A stretch of 34,182 bases of DNA from contig JAMCTH010000001.1 of NCBI GenBank assembly GCA_023379025.1, positions 1-34,182 on the forward strand, in the 5' to 3' direction. The notes beneath the pieces are model-generated. The model was not told the origin of the DNA, did not search any database, and worked only from the letters and a program-made list of their open reading frames with translations. The first letter of the stretch is position 1, and each line of letters starts with the position of its first letter. Of this stretch, positions 1 to 7,872 are shown piece by piece. A program made the translations under genes and the position numbers. This DNA comes from Patescibacteria group bacterium (GTDB lineage: Bacteria; Patescibacteriota; Microgenomatia; UBA10105; UBA927).

Positions 1-152
1 CACAAAGTTTATCTCGAGACTTCTCGTCAAGAGACTCGAAGAATAATGGCTATGCTTTAAGTGCGTTATCTATATTTTTGAGAACTCAAAAGGCGGACAT
101 CAGAGATACAAAGTGGTGCAGAATTTCTGCATCTCTGATGTCATGTGCCCTG

Positions 153-443
153 TCAACGGGAAAACTGACGCATAGTGCCAAGCGCGACGGCGATTACAAA
201 CCCGGCGACGATCGTCGGCACAATGTAATTCTGGTTGCCGGTTTGCGATTCGATCGCCGCGACGACCAGACCGAGAACAACGACGAGACCGGGCTGGTCC
301 CGCCAATCGCCTGGTGTGACGCGACGGCGCCGTCGTTTAGCGGCGAACTTTGCGAACTCGCTCCGGATCACAACGAGACCGACGACAATCACGATGGCGC
401 ATACAATAAGTAACGCGAACGCTGGTGCGTTATTGATTTGCAT
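153..443 (-). CDS. small membrane protein, two predicted hydrophobic segments
   Basis: 96-aa ORF; hydrophobic stretches ALLIVCAIVIVVGLVVI and PTIVAGFVIAVALG; GGAGAAAAT upstream of the minus-strand ATG; same strand as the next ORF. Confidence 0.55.
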   Translation of the reverse strand: MQINNAPAFALLIVCAIVIVVGLVVIRSEFAKFAAKRRRRRVTPGDWRDQPGLVVVLGLVVAAIESQTGNQNYIVPTIVAGFVIAVALGTMRQFSR

Positions 444-539
444 ATTTTCTCCATTTCATGTTTTCCGGTGTAAAGCCGGAAAAGTTGTCTGCGTTTACCC
501 GAAAATCAAACTCAGAAGCCGCGCCCCGTCGGTAATCAC

Positions 540-1757
540 TCAGATAAGCGACAAGACGAGCGGGATCAGGAGATATGGCAAGATGAGGTCGTAGGACCAC
601 CACATCTTACCCAGTGCCGGAGTCCCGCGCGGAAAGGACACGATCTGCCCTTGCCAGCGCCCCCGCAACCGCACGAAACCCGCGGATGTCTGCTCGTACG
701 TCCCAAGTTGCGGTCTGGGGATGAACGTGCTCAGGACCCCCCAATACACTAGGTACAGAACGAAAGTCGGGAGTGCTAGAATTGCTGAGAGCCACCCGAC
801 ATTTGCCGGAACGACGAGTGTGTGAGTAACCCAAGCAAGCGCCATCATAAAGATTGCTGCGCCCATTTGGGCTACCTCGAGCCAGGAGACTTCAAACAAC
901 TCGATGCCAAGGAGGAGGAAAAACACGATGATCAGAGCGACGAACATGACCGTCGCGAAGAACTGATCGCCGAATCCTCCACCAAGAAGCTGCTCCGGTT
1001 GAGTGATTACCGACGGGGCGCCCCATTGCGTCCATGGGTTGTGCCCGAGCGCGACCCACTCAAAGAGTAAGATCGCGAGCGTGCAGTACGTTTTTGTCCC
1101 GTCGAGCCCACGGACGAGCGCAATCGTGACGAAGACGAGTATCATGAACCAGAATCCGACCGTGACGATCTGATTCATGATTGTGCCAACCCGCGAGAAC
1201 CCCTCTTTGAGCGCCGGGAAGAAGAACACCGGCGCGTACGCGATAAGGGACGCAATGGCGATGACAAGCGAGATTAAAGCGACTTGCAGCCACCATGTCT
1301 CATCAGTGTCGCGTATCTCGATCATAAAAAGGGGGCCCAAAATAAGAGCGACGACATTCCATGGCGCCGGAAAGCGTGCGCCGAAAAGAATGAAGCCCGC
1401 GCCGATCGTTGCGCGCAGTCCAAAGCTATTCACGTTGAACAGCGGATGGACAAACGCGATGAGTCCGACGAGCGTGACGATGATGATTTGCTCGAGCGGA
1501 ATGCCGGGCGCTACTCGCCCTGAGTAAAGCTGGCTTCCGGTTGACTTCACCGCGTTGAAGAACGCCGTGGCGTTTGCCAGCATTTCATTCATGAATGTCG
1601 CTGCCGCCTGGTTTCCGGACCCGACCAGCGCGAGCAACACAAACATTGCGAGGAACAAAATAGCGGCGGCGAATGCGAAGAAGTAGCCGAGATTGTTTAG
1701 GTCACGGTGTCCGTTCATCGCGTAAAACCCGCCTCCGGTCTGTGCTTGTGTAGTCAT
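540..1757 (-). CDS. multi-pass membrane protein of unknown function
   Basis: Long ORF with many TM-like segments; start MTTQAQTGGG chosen because AAGGAGACTGAA precedes ATG at 1757 (the ORF track start at 1787 lacks this). Confidence 0.75.
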   Translation of the reverse strand: MTTQAQTGGGFYAMNGHRDLNNLGYFFAFAAAILFLAMFVLLALVGSGNQAAATFMNEMLANATAFFNAVKSTGSQLYSGRVAPGIPLEQIIIVTLVGLIAFVHPLFNVNSFGLRATIGAGFILFGARFPAPWNVVALILGPLFMIEIRDTDETWWLQVALISLVIAIASLIAYAPVFFFPALKEGFSRVGTIMNQIVTVGFWFMILVFVTIALVRGLDGTKTYCTLAILLFEWVALGHNPWTQWGAPSVITQPEQLLGGGFGDQFFATVMFVALIIVFFLLLGIELFEVSWLEVAQMGAAIFMMALAWVTHTLVVPANVGWLSAILALPTFVLYLVYWGVLSTFIPRPQLGTYEQTSAGFVRLRGRWQGQIVSFPRGTPALGKMWWSYDLILPYLLIPLVLSLI

Positions 1758-2342
1758 TTCAGTCTCCTTTTGGCAAACGGTTAACACCGTTTGCGAATCG
1801 AGTTATGGATTATTGATCAGTCCTTCTTGTTTCGTGAGGTTAGTACCGGGGAGAATACGAGTTTCTTCCCAATAAAACCTCACCAAACCGAAGCTGATGC
1901 GCCTCTCTATTTCCCATGACAGGGTCGATTTGACATATCGGGTAAGCAGAGAAGATTCAGCTACAACGGAGCATATCCCGTAGAGCGTCATTTCATCCCG
2001 TCCGTCAAACCGAAATTGTTAAGGAGCGATATCCTCTAACTACACAAAAGACTCCCTTTCAGCTTGGGCTTTTGTCGCGTATGGTTTCCGGCGCGGCAAA
2101 AGCACTATTCCGTGCGAATAATCCCTCGGAGCTCTGAAAAAGAGTCGGTTAGTATTTCTGTTATCGACAATAGTAGCGTGTGAACAACCGGCATACAAGT
2201 ATGTTTCCGGCAGGAACATGGTTTATGGGCAGGAAAAATTGCCGGGAGTGGGGCAGTCACGGCCGGTTTGGGCAGGATGTGCCAGCGTTATATCACAAAC
2301 CTATAGCATAGTCAACTTGGGCGGCACTGATATAATAACGGT

Positions 2343-2807
2343 ATGCAGGCGGATATACCCACGTTAGTACTGGCATATCGGACAAAGATCGAAGCAGGTA
2401 GGGCAGCGCGGTCCCATGAAACAGAGAGTTTTTTGCACGCCGGATCCGTACAGGAGGAGCGCTTGCGGAAAATCCGTGAGCTGCGGACCGGGCTTACCGA
2501 TGAACAAATTCTGGCACTGGTACGCTATCGGCAGATCCTGGATCTCTACGCGCACAATATTGCCTTGTATCTTCGGATGGAGAGCGAAGACCGCGAACCC
2601 TATAAAGAACAGTTACGGGAAACATTTTCCACGGTCTGTGCCGGGCTGAGGAATACGAACGTCGACCGGTTACTGTGGGAGGATGAAGTTGCGGACAGCC
2701 TCCGCATGAATGTTTTAGGATATCGGAGCGTGGCCCTTCTTCCTTTTGATCTGCCGCAGTGGGCGCAGTCCTTTGTCGATGATCTAGAAACCGGGGTCAG
2801 ACCTTGA
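2343..2807 (+). CDS. hypothetical protein, 154 aa
   Basis: Open frame with soluble-protein composition; TATAAT 6 nt upstream of ATG; its stop codon lies in a solo copy of the RAYT terminal repeat. Confidence 0.5.
   Translation: MQADIPTLVLAYRTKIEAGRAARSHETESFLHAGSVQEERLRKIRELRTGLTDEQILALVRYRQILDLYAHNIALYLRMESEDREPYKEQLRETFSTVCAGLRNTNVDRLLWEDEVADSLRMNVLGYRSVALLPFDLPQWAQSFVDDLETGVRP
2793..2807 (+). repeat. solo copy of the RAYT terminal repeat GGGGTCAGACCTTGA
   Basis: Exact 15-nt match to the termini at 19154-19170 and (inverted) 19854-19870. Confidence 0.7.
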
Positions 2808-2930
2808 AAATTGCGGTAAGACAATCCGGAGCGATACCTTCTGAGAGACCCCGGACACAAACAAACAATAGGAACCTGATGCGCTTCCCGGGCGCCTCTG
2901 GATTGTGTTCCGTTGTGTTAGAATTGCTGT

Positions 2931-3989
2931 ATGTTTGATTTTATTTTCGGGCTCCTTTCCCATGATTTGGGGATTGATCTCGGGACTGCAAATACGCTTG
3001 TCTACGTCCGTGAAAAAGGCATCGTGATCCGCGAGCCCTCGGTCGTTGCGCGGCACCGCAAGACGAAGCAGGTGGTCGCGATCGGCACGGAAGCCAAGAA
3101 AATGCTTGGGAAAACGCCGGGGACGATCGAAGCACTCCGGCCTCTTAAGGACGGCGTCATTGCCGATTTTGACGCAGCAGCTGCGATGCTGACCCATTAC
3201 ATCCGGCTCATCCACAGCCAGCCGGGAAACTCCCTCCTTCCCAAAATCCCCCGCCCTAAAGTCGTCATCGGCATCCCGTCGGGCGTCACGGAAGTCGAGC
3301 GGCGTGCGGTCCAGGAGGCTGCGATCATGGCGGGTGCGCGGCAGGCCTGGCTTATCGAGGAGCCCATGGCCGCCGCAATCGGCGCGGGACTGCCGATTGA
3401 AGAAAGCCGCGGCTCTTTCATCTGCGACATCGGCGGCGGGACGAGCGAGATCGCCGTCCTTTCCCTCGGCGGCATCGTCGTCAACCGCAGCATCCGGATC
3501 GCAGGAGACGAGATGGACGATGCGATTGTTGCATTTATGCGGCTCAAGTATTCGCTCCTTATCGGCGAGCAGACGGCGGAAGACATAAAAATCAGCGTGG
3601 GTTCTGCCTACCCGCCATGGTCCGGGGATCGGTTGACGGTGGTCCGGGGCCGCGATATCGAACGGGGGCTTCCCAAAACCATCCGGGTCAACGAAAACGA
3701 AATCCGCGAGGCGCTTGCGCCCGTCGTGCAGCAGATTGTTGAAGGCGTATCGGAAACGATTGAAGAAACGCCGCCGGAACTGGTCGGGGACATTGTCGAA
3801 CACGGGATAGTCCTTGCCGGAGGGGGGGCGCTTCTCCGTGGCATCGACCGGCTTATCGCCAACGAGCTCAAAATGCCCGTATGGGTGACCGATGATCCCC
3901 AGACCGCGGTGGTCCGCGGATGCGGGAAACTCCTTGACGATCCGGTGCTTCTCAGAAAGGTGAAAGTTGCCGCGCGCAAGCTGTCATGA
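2931..3989 (+). CDS. mreB: rod shape-determining protein MreB
   Basis: DLGIDLGTANTLVYVREKGIVIREPSVVA, IGIPSGVTEVERRAVQEAA, CDIGGGTSEIAVLSLGGIV, VLAGGGALLRGIDRLI: actin-like ATPase motifs typical of MreB. Confidence 0.95.
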   Translation: MFDFIFGLLSHDLGIDLGTANTLVYVREKGIVIREPSVVARHRKTKQVVAIGTEAKKMLGKTPGTIEALRPLKDGVIADFDAAAAMLTHYIRLIHSQPGNSLLPKIPRPKVVIGIPSGVTEVERRAVQEAAIMAGARQAWLIEEPMAAAIGAGLPIEESRGSFICDIGGGTSEIAVLSLGGIVVNRSIRIAGDEMDDAIVAFMRLKYSLLIGEQTAEDIKISVGSAYPPWSGDRLTVVRGRDIERGLPKTIRVNENEIREALAPVVQQIVEGVSETIEETPPELVGDIVEHGIVLAGGGALLRGIDRLIANELKMPVWVTDDPQTAVVRGCGKLLDDPVLLRKVKVAARKLS

Positions 3990-4558
3990 AACCGCGCTTA
4001 CCGGACTTCTCCGTCATCATTGCACGCATCTTCGATCCGTTTGCCGTCTATACCGTGACGCTGTGGCTGGCAACGGCAAAAAGCGGGATTCCCGGGGATC
4101 GTATACGTATGGTGTTCGGTTTGCTTTTTGCTATCAGCGCTCTTCCGCTTTTTGTACTCTTTTCGGCTGCGCTCGGAACCAAGGCCGTCTCTGACTGGGA
4201 TGTCAGCACCCGGTCGGAACGTCTGCCGGTTTTTGCGGTCATACTCGCAGTCGCACTCGGCAATCTCCTGGTTATCCGGTTTATGGGAAATCCCTTTCTT
4301 CTCCGTTTCGCAGACGTGTTTCTGCTCTGGTTTCTGGGAATGTTTGCCGTCACGCTTTTTTGGAAAATTTCCGGGCACGTCGCATTTCTCACGCTTGCCG
4401 TCGGGCTCCTTCTCCGCTGGTACGGAACCGCCTATTGGCCGCTTCTTTGTACCGTCCCCCTACTTGCATGGGCGCGGGTAGCAAGCCATAATCATACGCT
4501 TTTTCAGGTTATCGCCGGGTGCTGTTACTCCGGACTGGTAATTATGTTCTTTGCGTGA
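3986..4558 (+). CDS. PAP2-like membrane protein (possible lipid phosphatase)
   Basis: ATG overlaps the mreB stop; TM-rich; SGHVAFLTLAVGLLLRWYG...RVASHNHTLFQVIAG resembles PAP2 SGH and R..H motifs. Confidence 0.5.
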   Translation: MKPRLPDFSVIIARIFDPFAVYTVTLWLATAKSGIPGDRIRMVFGLLFAISALPLFVLFSAALGTKAVSDWDVSTRSERLPVFAVILAVALGNLLVIRFMGNPFLLRFADVFLLWFLGMFAVTLFWKISGHVAFLTLAVGLLLRWYGTAYWPLLCTVPLLAWARVASHNHTLFQVIAGCCYSGLVIMFFA

Positions 4559-4615
4559 CATACTGGATACCCGTCTCCGGCATACGGTCTCACGCGGTGC
4601 GTCCGGTGCGCGCGT

Positions 4616-6556
4616 ATGCCCGGAACCATCGGAAGCATGAAACTCGGCACAGCGTTTTCGGATTCGCTTTCGGTTGGACAAAACCGTCCGTCCCGGCTCC
4701 TGCGGGCAGAGGCGCCGTCCTGGTGGTTCGGTGCCGGCCGGGCGCTTCTGTTTGCATCCGTTTTTTTCCTCTCGTTTTTTATCCTGGCACTACGGCTCGC
4801 CAACCTGACCCTCGTCCGCGGTCATGAACTGCGGCTTCTTGCCGACGAAAACCGGACCCGCGAACTGATACGGCATGCACCCAGGGGCATCATTTTTGAC
4901 CGGACGGGGCAGCCGCTCGTCGCCAACGTCCCGCAGTACCGGCTCAATAAACCGTGCGAAGGGGCCGGGAGTGCCAATACCACCTGCGTATCGGTCGTCT
5001 CCGGGGCGGAAGGGACGAGCTTATCCAGCCGGGTTCTGCCGCCGGGGACGTTTCTGGAAGTTGATTATGCCCGCACCTACCTTTTCGGCAACGCACTGGC
5101 GCATGTCCTCGGCTATACCGGCGAGCTCTCCGCCGCTGAACTTTCGGATCCCTATTACTCCCTCCGCCGGTACCTTCCCGGGGACCGGGTCGGCAGAAGC
5201 GGCGCTGAGGAAGTCTATGAGGAAAAACTGCGCGGGACGGACGGACGGCAGCTCGTCGAAGTGGATGCGAACGGGAAGATCCTCCGGACGCTCGGCATGG
5301 ATCCGGAAACCCCCGGAGACAGCATAACCCTTTCGGTTGATGGCGGACTTGCTCAGGCGGTTGCCGACGCATTCCCGAAAGGGGAAAAGGGCGCGGTTAT
5401 CGTCAGCAAGCCATCGACCGGTGAAATCCTGGCCCTCTATTCGAGCCCTTCCTTTGACCCGAATAGTTTTTCGGCGGGGATGACCGCATCCGAATATGCC
5501 GGTCTGGTCGATACTCCCGACCAGCCGCTTTTTGACCGCGCAGTGAGCGGCGTGTACCCGCCGGGCTCGACGTTTAAAATCGTCATGGCGATTGCGGGGC
5601 TGGAAACGGGCGCCGTGAAACCGGATACGGTCGTTGACGATAACGGGACGATTACGATTGGCCCCTTTTCGTTTTCCAATTGGTACTTCACCCAGTACGG
5701 GAAGACGGAAGGGCCGATAGCGATCGTGCGCGCGATTGCCAGAAGCAATGACATCTTTTTTTACAAAGTCGGCGAGTGGCTCGGGATCAGCCGGCTCGAA
5801 ACATGGGCAAAAAAGCTCGGCATCGGGGCCCCGCTCGGGATCGAACTTCCGGGTGAAGCAGGCGGGCTCTTTCCCGATCCGGTCTGGAAAAACCTGAACT
5901 TTACCTCGCCGGCCGACCGGGCCGCGCGCAACAATCTCTGGTATCTCGGGGATACGTACCATGTCTCGATCGGACAGGGGTACCTCCTGACGACGCCGCT
6001 TCAGATGAACGCCTGGACCAACGTCATCGCAAACGGCGGGAAACTCTGCCGTCCGACGATTCTTAAAGAGACGGGAGACCGGAGACCGGAGACAGGAGGT
6101 TGTAAAGATTTGGGGATTAAACCGGAAACAATACGCCTTATCACCGAAGGGATGAAGGAGGCATGCGAGACGGGCGGGACGGGATGGCCGCTTTTTAATT
6201 TTCACATTCCTGCCCGCATTGCTTCGCAAAGCGATGCAGGAGGTGGGCCAAAACCCAATGACCAAACAGCCGGAACAGGCAGTTCATCCGCGTCTGCGAC
6301 CCTGATTCCCATGCCGGTTGCCTGTAAAACCGGGACCGCAGAGCACGGGGATCCGGACAATAAAACCCATGCGTGGTTTACCGCATTTGCGCCGTTGCCG
6401 CCGGAGTATCTGTCGGAAGAACGTGCAACCGATCCCCGGACCATGGCGGGTACGCCTGAGATTTCCGTGACCGTTCTGGTAGAAGACGGCGGAGAAGGGA
6501 GCAATGTCGCAGCCCCCATTGCCAAAAAGATCTTCGAATACTGGTTTAGGAGATAA
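4616..6556 (+). CDS. mrdA: penicillin-binding protein 2 (peptidoglycan transpeptidase)
   Basis: GIIFDRTGQPLVANVPQYRL; SGVYPPGSTFKIVMAIAGLE (SxxK); SND; KTGTAEHGD; N-terminal TM segment. Confidence 0.92.
   Translation: MPGTIGSMKLGTAFSDSLSVGQNRPSRLLRAEAPSWWFGAGRALLFASVFFLSFFILALRLANLTLVRGHELRLLADENRTRELIRHAPRGIIFDRTGQPLVANVPQYRLNKPCEGAGSANTTCVSVVSGAEGTSLSSRVLPPGTFLEVDYARTYLFGNALAHVLGYTGELSAAELSDPYYSLRRYLPGDRVGRSGAEEVYEEKLRGTDGRQLVEVDANGKILRTLGMDPETPGDSITLSVDGGLAQAVADAFPKGEKGAVIVSKPSTGEILALYSSPSFDPNSFSAGMTASEYAGLVDTPDQPLFDRAVSGVYPPGSTFKIVMAIAGLETGAVKPDTVVDDNGTITIGPFSFSNWYFTQYGKTEGPIAIVRAIARSNDIFFYKVGEWLGISRLETWAKKLGIGAPLGIELPGEAGGLFPDPVWKNLNFTSPADRAARNNLWYLGDTYHVSIGQGYLLTTPLQMNAWTNVIANGGKLCRPTILKETGDRRPETGGCKDLGIKPETIRLITEGMKEACETGGTGWPLFNFHIPARIASQSDAGGGPKPNDQTAGTGSSSASATLIPMPVACKTGTAEHGDPDNKTHAWFTAFAPLPPEYLSEERATDPRTMAGTPEISVTVLVEDGGEGSNVAAPIAKKIFEYWFRR
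6062..6108 (+). repeat. short tandem GGAGACCGGAGACCGGAGACAGGAG repeat within the PBP2 CDS
   Basis: Repeated GGAGACC units read in frame as KETGDRRPETGG. Confidence 0.5.
6249..6265 (+). repeat. dispersed repeat fragment CAAAACCCAATGACCAA within the PBP2 CDS
   Basis: Exact 17-mer also at 11108-11124 in the TrmH CDS; related to the 16S h44 insertion arms. Confidence 0.75.
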
Positions 6557-6655
6557 TCTCTATCCTTACTCACTCCATTCTCGTATGGTGGTTACAAAAA
6601 TGAGTGAAGGTTTCATCCGACTTGCCGGGGATTCCGGTACTTGATAGGCTAGGGA

Positions 6656-7756
6656 GTGATGGATGAAGAGACTGCCGCGTGGGTTGGGTTCAGCGTGTTT
6701 CCCGGTATCGGACCGGTCAGGTTCCGGCTCCTCCGGGAGTATTTCGGATCCGCGGAGAAAGCGTGGCATGCTCCAGTCGGAACCCTGCGGGATCTTCATT
6801 TAGGACAATCACTTTTGGATGAATTTGAAGCCTTCAGGAGAACATTCCGGGTAACGGAATACCTCAAGCGGTTAGACGACCTGCATGTCCGGATACTGCG
6901 GCTTGACGACCCCAAGTATCCCAGGCTTCTCCGGGAAATACCCGATGCGCCGTTTCTTCTCTATATCAAAGGAAAGCGCGGCAGTTCGCCCATCGACCTT
7001 TCGCGGACGGTTGCCGTGGTCGGCACGAGAAACGTCACCCGCTACGGTACCGAGGTGACGGGCCGGTTTGCATCGGAACTTGCGGCGGCGGGATGTACGG
7101 TAGTTTCCGGCCTTGCCTATGGGGTTGACGCCGTCGCCCACCAGGCCGCACTTGATGCCGGCGGTTCTACCATTGCCGTACTCGGCTGCGGTATTGACAT
7201 AATCGCACCGCCAAGCAATGCTGTATTATACCGGCGGATTGCCGAAGAAGGCCGCGGCGCGGTCGTATCCGAGATGCCGCTGGGTCTTCGGCCGAACAGG
7301 GGTCTGTTTCCGGCGAGAAACCGGATCATCAGCGGCTTGTCGCTCGGCGTACTCGTGACGGAGGGCGCCGATGACAGCGGGGCACTCATCACGGCGCGAA
7401 ATGCGGCCGAACAGGGCCGGGAGGTATTTGCCGTACCGGGACCGGTTACGAGTCCCTACTCCAAGGGTCCGGCAAAGCTCATCAAAAACGGGGCGGCACT
7501 GGTCGAGTCCGCTGCGGATATTCTGGCGGCGTTAGGGTTCTCTCCCGCCGCTTCGCAGGGGCCGGATACCGGAAGAGCGGGCGATACGGAGGAGGAACGG
7601 CTCATTGTGCGCCTATTGTCTCACGAGCCGCTCCATATCGACGCGATTGTCCGTGCATCAGGGTTGACGGCTGCTGCCGTTGCCGCTACACTCACGGTTC
7701 TCGAAATGAAAGGGATGGTCAAAGACCTGGGAGAGAAAGTCTATCGATTGGCATAA
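6656..7756 (+). CDS. dprA: DNA processing protein DprA
   Basis: VAVVGTRNVTRYGTEVTGRFASELAAAGCTVVSGLAYGVDAVAHQAALDAGGSTIAVLGCG...FPARNRIISGLSLGVLVTEG: Rossmann-like DprA/Smf core. Confidence 0.95.
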   Translation: MMDEETAAWVGFSVFPGIGPVRFRLLREYFGSAEKAWHAPVGTLRDLHLGQSLLDEFEAFRRTFRVTEYLKRLDDLHVRILRLDDPKYPRLLREIPDAPFLLYIKGKRGSSPIDLSRTVAVVGTRNVTRYGTEVTGRFASELAAAGCTVVSGLAYGVDAVAHQAALDAGGSTIAVLGCGIDIIAPPSNAVLYRRIAEEGRGAVVSEMPLGLRPNRGLFPARNRIISGLSLGVLVTEGADDSGALITARNAAEQGREVFAVPGPVTSPYSKGPAKLIKNGAALVESAADILAALGFSPAASQGPDTGRAGDTEEERLIVRLLSHEPLHIDAIVRASGLTAAAVAATLTVLEMKGMVKDLGEKVYRLA

Positions 7757-7865
7757 GTCAAAAGTTCAAAGCTCAACCCCGATAGAATCGGGGTCAAAGG
7801 TCAAATCAAATCCAAAGTTTAAATTAGGATTTTGAACTTGATTTGTCATTTGGATTTTGACATTT
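7757..7865 (+). repeat. intergenic low-complexity TCAAATCAAATCCAAA-type repeat with a perfect ACCCCGAT-AGA-ATCGGGGT hairpin
   Basis: Read directly: GTCAAAAGTTCAAAGCTC AACCCCGATAGAATCGGGGTC ... TTTGGATTTTGAC. Confidence 0.6.
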
Positions 7866-7872
7866 TACATGT

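Noticed and set aside
1803-1991. 62-aa minus-strand ORF
   Set aside because: Short, no RBS or motif support.
2000-2340. Possible structured ncRNA in the intergenic region
   Set aside because: No recognisable tmRNA, SRP RNA or RNase P signature could be supported by eye.
2784-3803. 339-aa minus-strand ORF antisense to mreB
   Set aside because: Composition is Arg/Asp-rich shadow of a GC-rich coding strand; MreB on the plus strand is unambiguous.
5021-6265. 414-aa minus-strand ORF antisense to PBP2
   Set aside because: No recognisable motifs, Arg/Pro-rich shadow ORF; PBP2 motifs are on the plus strand.
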